64,000 bases of DNA. Source: Rhodopseudomonas palustris. Lineage in GTDB: Bacteria > Pseudomonadota > Alphaproteobacteria > Rhizobiales > Xanthobacteraceae. Shown piece after piece: positions 1-7,622 of the stretch (the stretch's first letter is position 1; each line of letters begins with the position of its first letter). The notes beneath the pieces were generated by a model that saw nothing but the letters and a program-made list of their open reading frames with translations, was not told the DNA's origin and made no database searches. The translations under genes were made by a program, and so were the position numbers. The stretch is from assembly GCF_034479375.1 (NCBI RefSeq), contig NZ_CP140155.1, positions 4,440,501 to 4,504,500 of the forward strand, written 5' to 3'.

Positions 1-614
1 CCTGCGGCTCGTTCAAGGAAGAGCTGCCGCCCGGCACTTTCGTGCTGGTCGATCAGTTCGTCGACCGCACCTACAAGCGCGAGAGCTCGTTCTTCGGACG
101 CGGCTGCGTCGCCCACGTCTCGATGGCGCATCCGGTGAGCCCGCGGCTGCGCATCCATCTCGCCGCCGCGGCCGAGGCCGAAGGCATCGCGATGGCGCGC
201 GGCGGCACTTACCTCTGCATGGAAGGCCCGCAATTCTCCAGCTACGCCGAGAGCGTCACCTACAAGCAGCTCGGCTATTCGGTGATCGGCATGACCAACA
301 TGCCGGAGGCCAAGCTCGCCCGCGAGGCCGAGATCTGCTACGCCACCGTGGCGATGGTGACCGATTTCGACTGCTGGCACCCCGACCACGACGCCGTCAC
401 GGTGCAGGACATCATCCGGGTGCTGACCACCAATGCCGAAAAGGCCAAGAGCCTGGTGGCGCGGCTCGCCCAGGATTTCCCGCGCGAGCACGAATTGTGC
501 CCGATCGGCTCCGACCGCGCGCTGGACACCGCGCTGATCACCCAGCCGGATGCGCGCGATCCGGAACTGCTGAAGAAACTCGATGCAGTGGCGGGGCGGA
601 TTTTGAAGGGTTAG
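1..614 (+). CDS. mtnP: S-methyl-5'-thioadenosine phosphorylase, C-terminal part
   Basis: The window edge cuts the 5' part; the frame is open from base 3 and stops at TAG 612-614. The enzyme splits 5'-methylthioadenosine with phosphate into adenine and 5-methylthioribose-1-phosphate. The visible part carries the family motifs MEGPQFSSYAES (nucleoside and phosphate site), VIGMTNMPEAKLARE and MVTDFDCWH, the last being the purine-contacting Asp region of MTAP-type phosphorylases. About 200 residues of a roughly 290-residue protein are present. mtnA, the next enzyme of the pathway, follows on the same strand after a 138 bp gap holding a palindromic repeat, so the two probably form one salvage unit. 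A purine nucleoside phosphorylase is possible in principle, but the neighbour argues for MtnP. Confidence 0.93.
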   Translation, partial: CGSFKEELPPGTFVLVDQFVDRTYKRESSFFGRGCVAHVSMAHPVSPRLRIHLAAAAEAEGIAMARGGTYLCMEGPQFSSYAESVTYKQLGYSVIGMTNMPEAKLAREAEICYATVAMVTDFDCWHPDHDAVTVQDIIRVLTTNAEKAKSLVARLAQDFPREHELCPIGSDRALDTALITQPDARDPELLKKLDAVAGRILKG

Positions 615-628
615 CTTACTACCACCGC

Positions 629-703
629 CGTCATTGCCGGGCTCGACCCGGCAATCCATCTTCTTAAGAGATGGATGCCCGGGTCAAGCCCGGGCATGAC
701 GAG
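629..703. repeat. Intergenic palindromic repeat, family A
   Basis: Two half elements face each other: GTCATTGCCGGGCTCGACCC near 630 and the inverted GGGTCAAGCCCGGGCATGAC near 681-700, joined by an ATCCATC...GATGGAT stem. The RNA would fold into a long hairpin. The same design recurs at 1911-2001, 36579-36668 and 53772-53911. Confidence 0.8.
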
Positions 704-752
704 TTGAGGAGCTGCGGACTCATCGTTGGGCGCGTTGTTCTGAGGTTGCACC

Positions 753-1886
753 ATGAAAGTCGACGGCATTCATACCCGCTCCATCTGGCTCGAGCCCGAC
801 GGCTGGACCGTCGCGGCGATCGATCAGCGGCGGTTGCCGCATGAATATGTCGTGGCTCGGCTGACCAATTGCGACCGCGCGGCGGATGCGATCCGCTCGA
901 TGCTGGTGCGCGGCGCGCCGCTGATCGGGGCGACGGCGGCCTATGGCGTGGCACTGGCGATGCGCGAGGACGCCTCCGACGCGGCGCTCGATCTCGCCTA
1001 CAACAAGCTGATCGCGACGCGGCCGACCGCGATCAATCTGAAATGGGCGCTCGACGAGATGCGCCGCGCGCTCGCGCCTGTGAAGCCGGCCGACCGCGTC
1101 GCCGCCGCTTACCAGCGCGCCGCCGAGATCGCCGACGAGGACGTCGCCATCAATCAGGCGATCGGCGCCAACGGGTTGAAACTGATCGAAGCCATCGCGG
1201 TGACCAAGCAGCCCGGCGAGCGCGTCAACGTGCTGACGCATTGCAACGCCGGCTGGCTCGCCACCGTCGACTGGGGCACCGCGACGGCGCCGATCTATCA
1301 GGCGTTCGACAAGGGCATCGCGATCCACGTCTACGCCGACGAGACCCGGCCGCGCAATCAGGGCGCCTCGCTGACAGCCTGGGAGCTCGGCCATCACGGC
1401 GTCGATCACACCGTGATCCCGGACAATACCGGCGGCCATCTGATGCAGCACGGCATGGTCGATCTCTGCATCGTCGGCACCGATCGCGTCACCGCCGACG
1501 GCGACGTCTGCAACAAGATCGGCACTTACCTCAAGGCGCTCGCCGCGCGCGACAACGACGTGCCGTTCTACGTGGCATTACCGTCGCCGACGATCGACTT
1601 CTCCATCCATGACGGCGTGCGCGAGATCCCGATCGAGCAGCGCGACGCCGCCGAGGTCACCGACATGACCGGCCGCACCCATGACGGCCGGATCGAGACG
1701 GTGCGGATCGTGCCGCAGAGTTCGAAGGTCGCCAATTACGGCTTCGACGTCACGCCGTCGCGCCTCGTCACCGGCCTGATCACCGAGCGCGGCGTGCTGA
1801 AGCCCGACCGGGCGTCGCTGGCGGTGGCGTTCCCGGAGCGGGTGGCGCGCGAGCAGGAACGGGCAGACCAACTCGCAGCGTCGTGA
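753..1886 (+). CDS. mtnA: S-methyl-5-thioribose-1-phosphate isomerase
   Basis: Isomerises 5-methylthioribose-1-phosphate to methylthioribulose-1-phosphate, downstream of MtnP. The 377-residue length is usual for MtnA of the eIF2B-alpha-like fold. The catalytic pair is visible: Cys164 in LTHCNAGWLA and Asp244 in VGTDRVTADGD, close to Cys160/Asp240 of the characterised Bacillus enzyme. The N-terminal MLVRGAPLIGATAAYG matches the family substrate-binding stretch, and RNQGASLTAWEL is also conserved. The ATG at 753 is the first good start. No mtnK, mtnB or aldolase gene follows, so later steps are encoded elsewhere. In photosynthetic relatives this step feeds anaerobic MTA shunts; whether that applies here cannot be read from the window. 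Confidence 0.95.
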   Translation: MKVDGIHTRSIWLEPDGWTVAAIDQRRLPHEYVVARLTNCDRAADAIRSMLVRGAPLIGATAAYGVALAMREDASDAALDLAYNKLIATRPTAINLKWALDEMRRALAPVKPADRVAAAYQRAAEIADEDVAINQAIGANGLKLIEAIAVTKQPGERVNVLTHCNAGWLATVDWGTATAPIYQAFDKGIAIHVYADETRPRNQGASLTAWELGHHGVDHTVIPDNTGGHLMQHGMVDLCIVGTDRVTADGDVCNKIGTYLKALAARDNDVPFYVALPSPTIDFSIHDGVREIPIEQRDAAEVTDMTGRTHDGRIETVRIVPQSSKVANYGFDVTPSRLVTGLITERGVLKPDRASLAVAFPERVAREQERADQLAAS

Positions 1887-1910
1887 CGACTTCCGGAACA
1901 CCAACGCTCC

Positions 1911-2001
1911 CGTCATGGCCGGGCTCGTCCCGGCCATCCACGCCCTGCCACACTCGAGGCCCGAAGACGTGGATGCCCGGCACAAGGCCGGGCATGACGA
2001 G
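1911..2001. repeat. Intergenic palindromic repeat, family A
   Basis: Opposed elements CGTCATGGCCGGGCTCGTCC and GGATGCCCGGCACAAGGCCG...GCATGACGAG flank a short loop, with CATCCACG/CGTGGATG inner arms. It follows the mtnA stop and could act as a bidirectional transcript end. Confidence 0.8.
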
Positions 2002-2163
2002 TGTGGTCGATACCGTCACCACACGGCGATCGGCGGAGGGCATGAAAAATACCGCCCACCGCCCGCGCGGCTGAAGGTCACGCGGGAAACCGCTCGCGCC
2101 CGTCGCCGTTGCCGCTATGCTCGGGGCGTTGCGCCGGGTCTGATCCGGCGAAGGACGTTGCAC

Positions 2164-2472
2164 ATGACCGACCAACCCAAACAGCCGGAGCAGCCGCGCT
2201 TCGAGCCCGAGATCATCCCGCCCGGCGAGTCGCACGACCCGCGCGGCACGCGGGTGTTCATCGACCAGACCACCACCGAGCAGATCTATGTCGGCAAGAT
2301 CGGCCCGTTCGGCCTGTTCATGCTGGCGCTCGGGATCGGCGCGGTGATCGCCGTGGTGCTGGTGCTGCTGCTCGGCGCGTTCCTGCTGTGGATCCCGATC
2401 GTCGGCCTGTTGATCGCCGCCGGCCTGGTCGCCGGCGTGCTGCGGCCGCTGTTCGCCGGCAAGGGCCGTTAG
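2164..2472 (+). CDS. Small membrane protein of unknown function
   Basis: 102 residues starting at the ATG at 2164 (MTDQPKQPEQPRF). A Pro/Gln-rich cytoplasmic head of about 50 residues is followed by two closely spaced hydrophobic helices (residues about 55-75 and 78-95) and a short basic tail. It resembles small hypothetical membrane proteins common in Bradyrhizobiaceae; I do not recognise a named family. An upstream in-frame extension into the repeat is not credible. Function unknown; a hairpin-type inner-membrane protein is the best description. Confidence 0.7.
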   Translation: MTDQPKQPEQPRFEPEIIPPGESHDPRGTRVFIDQTTTEQIYVGKIGPFGLFMLALGIGAVIAVVLVLLLGAFLLWIPIVGLLIAAGLVAGVLRPLFAGKGR

Positions 2473-2576
2473 CCACCTCGCCTTGATGGCGCGCCCGGCT
2501 TTGATCGATGTCAGCGAGCCGTCAGCCGACCGGGCCGATGCTGCCGCCCGATCGACATTTTCCGAAGGATAGCGAC

Positions 2577-2906
2577 GTGGCGATGGTGCGGGTTCGTCCG
2601 CTGGTGGCCGGGCTGATGCTGGCGGCGATGGCCGGCGGCGCGCTGGCGCACGACCACGGCCACGATCGCGGCCGCCACGACCACGACGAGGCTCGGCTCG
2701 CGGTGCAGCGCGGCGAAATCCGCCCGCTCGCCGAATTGCTGACCATGGTTCGCGACAAACTCCCCGGCGAAATCACCGGCGTCGAAATCGAGCGCCGGCA
2801 CGGCCAATGGCTGTACGAATTCATCGTGGTCGACAAGAATGGGCGGCTGTTCGAGGTCTATGTCGACCCGCAGAGCGCCGAGATTCGGAAGACCAGGGAA
2901 AAATAA
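2577..2906 (+). CDS. His-rich periplasmic PepSY-domain protein
   Basis: About 109 residues. GTG at 2577 is preceded by GAAGGA at 2564-2569 with 7 nt spacing; ATG at 2583 is the alternative and a start at 2508 is less likely. A signal peptide (RPLVAGLMLAAMAGGALAH) is followed by a His/Asp cluster, HDHGHDRGRHDHDE, that looks metal-binding. The C-terminal two thirds form one PepSY domain (PLAELLTMVRDKLPGEITGV ... YEFIVVDKNGRLFEVYVDP). Its stop overlaps the response-regulator start by one base, so it is translated with the two-component system and may be its periplasmic sensor partner. Metal sensing is inference from the His cluster. Confidence 0.8.
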   Translation: MAMVRVRPLVAGLMLAAMAGGALAHDHGHDRGRHDHDEARLAVQRGEIRPLAELLTMVRDKLPGEITGVEIERRHGQWLYEFIVVDKNGRLFEVYVDPQSAEIRKTREK

Positions 2907-3571
2907 TGCGGGTGCTGGTGGCGGAGGACGATCGCCGGATCGCGGCGGATCTCGCGCGCGGGCTCACCGAGGCCGGCTACATCGCCGAATGCGTCGCCGA
3001 CGGCGAGGAGGCGTGGTTCCGCGGCGACACCGAGGATTACGCCGCGATCATCCTCGACCTCGGCCTGCCGCGGCTCGACGGGCTGACCATCCTCAAGCGC
3101 TGGCGCGACGGCGGCCGCCTCACCCCGGTGCTGATCCTGACCGCGCGCGGAAGCTGGGCCGAGCGCGTCGACGGCATCGACGCCGGCGCCGACGATTATC
3201 TGCCGAAGCCGTTCCAGATGGAGGAGCTGCTGGCGCGGCTGCGTTCGATCGTGCGCCGCTCCGCCGGTCACGCGTCCTCGGTAGTCTGCATCGGCGACCT
3301 CACCCTCGACGAGCGCCAGATGCAGGTCAGCCTGCGCGGCCAGCCGGTGGCGCTGTCGCCGCTGGAATATCGGCTGGCGTCGTATCTGGTGCTGCATCGC
3401 GGCCGGGTGGTGTCGCAATTCGAGCTCAACGAAAACATCTACGGCCAGGACGACGCGCATGATTCCAACGCCATCGAGGTGCTGGTCGGCCGTGTCCGCA
3501 AGAAGCTCGGCCCCGAGCTGATCGAGACCAGGCGCGGCTTCGGCTACATCGTGCCCGGGGACGGCACGTGA
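2906..3571 (+). CDS. Two-component response regulator, OmpR/PhoB class
   Basis: 221 residues. The receiver domain is at about 1-115, with acidic pocket E7/D8, phosphoacceptor Asp51 (IILDLGLP), Thr79 and Lys101 (YLPKPF). The C-terminal winged-helix DNA-binding domain ends in RRGFGYIV. The start ATG at 2906 overlaps the TAA of the PepSY gene, and its TGA overlaps the GTG start of the kinase gene, so three proteins are made from one tightly coupled transcript. The class resembles QseB/PmrA/PhoP-type regulators. The signal is unknown; the His-rich neighbour suggests a metal or envelope cue. Confidence 0.9.
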   Translation: MRVLVAEDDRRIAADLARGLTEAGYIAECVADGEEAWFRGDTEDYAAIILDLGLPRLDGLTILKRWRDGGRLTPVLILTARGSWAERVDGIDAGADDYLPKPFQMEELLARLRSIVRRSAGHASSVVCIGDLTLDERQMQVSLRGQPVALSPLEYRLASYLVLHRGRVVSQFELNENIYGQDDAHDSNAIEVLVGRVRKKLGPELIETRRGFGYIVPGDGT

Positions 3572-4932
3572 CGCGGCATTCGCTGCGGCTGCGGCTGATC
3601 GCCGGCGGCGCCGCGGCGATCCTGATCGCGCTCAGCGTCGCCGGAATCGCGCTGACCATCCTGTTCGAGCGCCACGTCACCCGCACCATCGCCGACGATC
3701 TCGACGTCTCGCTGAAACAACTGATCGCCGCCGTCGAGGCCGGGCCGGATGGCCGGCTGGTGCTGGCGCGGCCGCCGACCGATCCGCGCTTCTCCGAGCC
3801 CTTGTCGGGCCTGTACTGGCAGGTCGGCGACGACCACGACCGGCTGCTGCGCTCGCGCTCGCTGTGGGACGACCGGTTGACGGTGCCGATCGATCAGCCC
3901 GGCCCGGGCGAGATCCATCATCACGACATCGCCGGCCCGGCCGGCGCCCGGCTGTCGATCGTCGAGCGCCAGGTGATTCTCACCATCGCCGGCAAGCCGG
4001 TGCCGATCCGCGCCGCGGTCGCGGTCGATCTGGCGCGGGTCAGCGCCGCCGGCCGGGCCTTCGCGCGCGATCTGATGATCGCGCTCGGAATTCTCGGCGC
4101 GGTGCTGGCACTCGCCACGTCGGTACAGGTGGTGCTCGGGCTGCGGCCGCTCGGCGCGCTGCGCGACGGCATCGCCGAGATCCGTTCCGGTCGGCGGCAT
4201 CGGCTGCCCGATGCGGTGCCCGACGAGGTGCGGCCGCTGGTCGAGGAGGTCAACGCGCTGCTCGACGCGCAGGCGCGCGAGATCGAGCGCTCGCGCGACC
4301 GCGCCGCCGATCTCGCCCATGGGCTGAAGACGCCGCTCGCGGCGCTCGCCGCCGACGCCGCGCGGCTGCGCGACCGCGGCGAGGACAAGCTCGCCCGCGA
4401 TATCGAGGCGGTCGGCAGCGCGATGAGTCGCCATGTCGATCGCGAACTGGCGCGCGCCCGGCTGCGCGGCGACGCCCGCCGCGGCGAGAGCATCACCGTC
4501 GACCTCGCGCCGCTGGTGCGCTCATTGGTGACGATCCAGTCGCGCACCCCGGCCGGCCGGCGGATCGCGTTCGACGCGCAGATCGCCGACTACGTCTCGG
4601 TGCCACTCGACCGCGCCGATCTCGCCGAGGTGCTCGGCAATCTGCTCGACAATGCCGTCCGCCATGCCCGCAGCCGCGTCCGTATCGGCACCGCTTGCGA
4701 CGCCGGCGGCTTCCGCATCGAGATCGAGGACGACGGCGACGGCATCGACGAGGCCGCCCAGGCCGCGGCGCTCGGGCGCGGCATCCGCCTCGACCAGCGC
4801 GGCGAAGGCGCCGGCCTCGGCCTCGCCATCGTGCAGGACGTGCTCGAAGCCTATGGCTGGACCCTGCATCTGTCGCGCTCCGACCTCGGCGGCCTGAAAA
4901 CGAGCTGCTGTGCGGCGGTCGCCGCCGCCTAG
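3568..4932 (+). CDS. Two-component sensor histidine kinase
   Basis: 454 residues, GTG start inside a GTGA overlap with the regulator stop. A first transmembrane helix lies near residues 9-32, then a periplasmic domain of about 135 residues, a second helix near 168-193, a HAMP-like segment, and HisKA with phosphoacceptor His251 in AHGLKTPLAAL. The HATPase_c domain shows the N box NLLDNAVRHA (Asn358/Asn362), DDGDGI and GAGLGLAIV. The layout is that of PhoQ/QseC-like kinases. Its partner is the regulator just upstream. The periplasmic sensing region has no motif I can name. Confidence 0.9.
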   Translation: MTRHSLRLRLIAGGAAAILIALSVAGIALTILFERHVTRTIADDLDVSLKQLIAAVEAGPDGRLVLARPPTDPRFSEPLSGLYWQVGDDHDRLLRSRSLWDDRLTVPIDQPGPGEIHHHDIAGPAGARLSIVERQVILTIAGKPVPIRAAVAVDLARVSAAGRAFARDLMIALGILGAVLALATSVQVVLGLRPLGALRDGIAEIRSGRRHRLPDAVPDEVRPLVEEVNALLDAQAREIERSRDRAADLAHGLKTPLAALAADAARLRDRGEDKLARDIEAVGSAMSRHVDRELARARLRGDARRGESITVDLAPLVRSLVTIQSRTPAGRRIAFDAQIADYVSVPLDRADLAEVLGNLLDNAVRHARSRVRIGTACDAGGFRIEIEDDGDGIDEAAQAAALGRGIRLDQRGEGAGLGLAIVQDVLEAYGWTLHLSRSDLGGLKTSCCAAVAAA

Positions 4933-4954
4933 AGTCGGCTGGCGCGGACTCGGT

Positions 4955-5014
4955 CCTTATGTCGTGAGGAGCACCGCGCAGCGCTGCGAAGCCGGGGGTC
5001 TCGAACCATGAGGC
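4955..5014. repeat. Degenerate repeat resembling family F
   Basis: The stretch CGTGAGGAGCACCGCGCAGC ... GGTCTCGAACCATGAGG resembles one half of the element at 51670-51781 (GAGGAGCCCCGGC ... CGTCTCGAAGGATG). It lies just after the kinase stop. Confidence 0.45.
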
Positions 5015-5063
5015 GGATCCGGCGAGCGGTCTGGAGGCAAGGGGACGGAGCAGCGTCCACTCC

Positions 5064-5179
5064 CCGTCATCGCCCGCGCAGGCGGGCGACCCAGTATGCC
5101 AGAGCCTCTGTGGGGCCGCTGTGCATTCGCCGCGCGCGCCCTGCGATACTGGATCACCCGCCTGCGCGGGTGATGACGT
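5064..5179. repeat. Palindromic repeat, family E
   Basis: The outer arms are CGTCATCGCCCGCGCAGGCG and its inverse ending CGCGGGTGATGACG, with inner arms CCCAGTAT / GATACTGG. A long imperfect hairpin of the same general design as the other repeats but with different sequence. Confidence 0.7.
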
Positions 5180-5197
5180 TCCTGCCGGCGGCACCTC

Positions 5198-5225
5198 TTG
5201 ACAACATTCCTATTGTGATTATAGT
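5198..5225 (+). promoter_or_regulatory. Sigma70-type promoter, TTGACA-N16-TATAGT
   Basis: TTGACA at 5198-5203, a 16 nt spacer and TATAGT at 5220-5225 give a near-consensus promoter pointing into 5230-5715, where no convincing gene is seen. It is an unusually good match for a GC-rich genome. Confidence 0.6.
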
Positions 5226-5715
5226 CCGCGTCGTCCTGTCCGTGAGGGGCGCTTCGCGAGGCGTCGTACAAGCGGGACAGATCGGCGGGCCGGGCAACCG
5301 GTCGGCACGATGGTTCGATGAAGCCGGCGCTGTGCCGGTGGAATCGGATGGACGCGGCGTCCTGCGCGTCGTGCCTCGCAAGCACACGTCCGGGAGGCTT
5401 CGGGTACCCGTCCGGGCCTACTACGAGGCTCTGCGACTTGTTAGTTCGCTGCACGGGGGCAGGCGAAGGCGGCGTAATCCGCCGGACCGTGGGGTTTCAT
5501 TACCCTTGCCTGTCAACGGAAGCACGGGCCCGAAGACAGAAAGCGCCGCAGGTGGGCGCGCCGACGAGGCGTCGCGCGATGACTTCGAAAGAAGCCATCG
5601 CGAACTCACCACCTTCGCGCCCCGCGGCGCGCCCCCACCCCTCGCTGCGAAGCGACGGGTGTAGAACTCGGGCTCAGCGAGCCGCGAGAAGGATTCGGTG
5701 TGGCTGTTTGATAAG
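5226..5715 (+). other. Unexplained ~490 bp non-coding stretch, candidate ncRNA
   Basis: No open frame here has convincing codon use or a recognisable product. The start can pair CTGTCC (near 5240) with GGACAG (near 5276-5281), and further local stems are visible (GGCGGCGTAATCCGCC near 5470, GGGTTTCATTACCC near 5492). Together with the promoter at 5198-5225 this suggests a structured transcript or the remains of an older element. No Rfam family is recognised. Confidence 0.35.
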
Positions 5716-5843
5716 TGAAGATGCCAGCGCGAGCAGGCTCTCAGGATGTCGGCGCTGAGATCGACGCAGCGCTCGCCTCGCTTTCTCCGCGTGACCGCCC
5801 GCTGGCGCGGGCGATCATTGCAGTGCCGGAAAGCGAGCGTCCG

Positions 5844-6962
5844 TCACCGCTTCAATTGCGTCTTCAGCGTCGCCTCGACCTCGCGGTCGAACGACGAGGC
5901 CTGCTTCGGCTGCTTGTCGCGATGCGTCGCCAGATAGGCGTCGCGCTGTTTCACCAGCGCGGCGAGTTTTTCGTTCAGCGCTTTGCGCGCGGTCATTTCG
6001 GCTTCGACTTTGGCGGCGCGCTGCTCGGCCGGCAATGCGCGCAGGCTGTCGGGCAGGTCCTCGTCCTTGACGGCGTCGAGCTTCTGCCGCCCGGCGATCA
6101 CGTCGCTGACCAGATCGCCGCCGCCGGTGACGGCCTCGGACGAGGTGCGCGCCCGCTTGTTGATGTAGCTCGCCATGTCGGACGCCGAGGCCGGCGCGGC
6201 GGCGGCGACCTTCGACAGTTGACGCGTCTGTTCCTCGGTCCGCTTCTGCTGCGGCGCCGGGCCGTAGGGAATCACGGTGCCGTTGATCCGGTTCTGCAGA
6301 ATGATGATGTCCTGATCGTAGGGCGTCTCGATGATGACGACCTGGCCGCCATCCTGCGGCACCGCGATGTAGCGGCCGCCGCCGCTTTCGGCGATCTCGT
6401 GCCACACCCGCCGGGTGTCGCGCGCGATGCCGACCTGTACGGCGTTGACGATGATGTCCTTCTGCCGCGCCACCGCCAGCGTGGTCGGGTATTTGGTGTC
6501 CTGGGCGTAGTCCATATGCGGCGGCGCGTCGCCGACCAGGAACACGATGCGGCTCGTGTCGCCGTCCTTTGTCCAATGCAGCTTGTTGACCGCGACGTCG
6601 AGCGCTTCGTTGACGCTCTCCGGCCAGTCGCCGCCGCCGCGCGCCTGCAGTTCCAGCAGCCGCGCATACAGATCCTGGATATCCGAGGTCAGCTCGACGC
6701 GGCGGGTGACGTAGTCGTCGCCGATGTCGCGATACATCACCAGCCCCATCCGGATGTCGGCGTCGGGATTGCTGTCGAGAATCGCGGTGGCGATCGACCA
6801 GATCTTGCGCTTGGCGCCCTCGATCAGGCCGCTCATCGACCCGGTGGTGTCGAGCACGAAGGCGACCTCGACGGTCGGCCGCGCGCTTGCTGCGGACGGC
6901 AGCGCCAGCGGCGCGAGCAGCGCGGCGAAGGCCAGCGCTTTCAGGATCATAGTGCGTGTCAT
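5844..6962 (-). CDS. Secreted von Willebrand factor type A domain protein
   Basis: 372 residues with a Sec signal peptide (ILKALAFAALLAPLALPSAA, cleaved near ASA-RP). The VWA domain begins at once and keeps the MIDAS residues DTTGS at 38-42, plus the later Asp in VGDAPP, so divalent-metal-dependent ligand binding is expected in the periplasm. A C-terminal segment of about 120 residues is charged and helical (EAEMTARKALNEKLAALVKQ). Single gene, convergent with nothing close on its 3' side. The partner is unknown; VWA proteins of this type often bind other envelope proteins. Confidence 0.85.
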   Translation of the reverse strand: MTRTMILKALAFAALLAPLALPSAASARPTVEVAFVLDTTGSMSGLIEGAKRKIWSIATAILDSNPDADIRMGLVMYRDIGDDYVTRRVELTSDIQDLYARLLELQARGGGDWPESVNEALDVAVNKLHWTKDGDTSRIVFLVGDAPPHMDYAQDTKYPTTLAVARQKDIIVNAVQVGIARDTRRVWHEIAESGGGRYIAVPQDGGQVVIIETPYDQDIIILQNRINGTVIPYGPAPQQKRTEEQTRQLSKVAAAAPASASDMASYINKRARTSSEAVTGGGDLVSDVIAGRQKLDAVKDEDLPDSLRALPAEQRAAKVEAEMTARKALNEKLAALVKQRDAYLATHRDKQPKQASSFDREVEATLKTQLKR

Positions 6963-7115
6963 CCGATCGTCTCCAACTGCCCCCGCAGCGCCCGCGTTTC
7001 ACCGCATCGCCGCACGCTCCGCGATCGCGGCGCTTCGGCGATGTTTCTGCGGCCGAAATCGGCAACGCAGGCCCGGCTTGGGGACTCGCGCCGAAATCGG
7101 CTAGACTTGGTCGCG

Positions 7116-7595
7116 ATGGAATCGAATGCCGTTCAGATGATTTTGCCGCCGGATCTGCGGCAGTCGGAAACCGCGCTCAAGATCGCGCGCGGCACCAGCC
7201 GGCTGCTGCGGTCGCTGGGCTTCGCCTGCGTCAGCGAATTGCCGCTGCCGTCGGGGCGGCGCGCCGATCTGGTGGCGCTGAACGAGCGCGGCGAGATCTG
7301 GATCGTCGAGATCAAATCCTCGCTGGCCGACCTGCGCGCCGACCAGAAATGGCCGGACTATCGGGCGCATTGCGACCGGCTGTTCTTCGCCTTCACCCAG
7401 GATCTGCCGTGCGAGATCTTTCCCGGCGACACCGGGCTGATCGTCGCCGACGGCTACGGCGCGCATATGCAGTGCGAGGCGCCGGAACACAAACTGGCGG
7501 CGCCGACCCGCAAGCTGATGATGCTGCGCTTCGCGCTGGCCGCCGCACAGCGGCTCAACCGGCTCAGCGACCCGCAGGGATTCGTCGAATCCTGA
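7116..7595 (+). CDS. mmcB: MmcB family DNA repair protein
   Basis: 159 residues from ATG 7116 (MESNAVQMIL). The core looks like a restriction-endonuclease-like fold: Asp51 in GRRADLVAL and E65-x-K67 in IVEIKSS, followed by DLRADQKWPDYRAHCDRLFFAF, which matches the alphaproteobacterial MmcB family (DUF2034-like, mitomycin-sensitivity gene of Caulobacter). Monocistronic, convergent with the coxE-like gene 27 bp away. A role in repairing DNA damage is known for the family; substrate preference cannot be read here. No LexA box is obvious upstream. Confidence 0.82.
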   Translation: MESNAVQMILPPDLRQSETALKIARGTSRLLRSLGFACVSELPLPSGRRADLVALNERGEIWIVEIKSSLADLRADQKWPDYRAHCDRLFFAFTQDLPCEIFPGDTGLIVADGYGAHMQCEAPEHKLAAPTRKLMMLRFALAAAQRLNRLSDPQGFVES

Positions 7596-7622
7596 CGAAC
7601 CGGACCGAGAGCGTCGCGTCCA

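Noticed and set aside
5008..5758. Open frames of 146-218 codons
   Set aside because: They run through repeats, disagree with each other and show no start site or codon pattern. Kept only as a non-coding finding.
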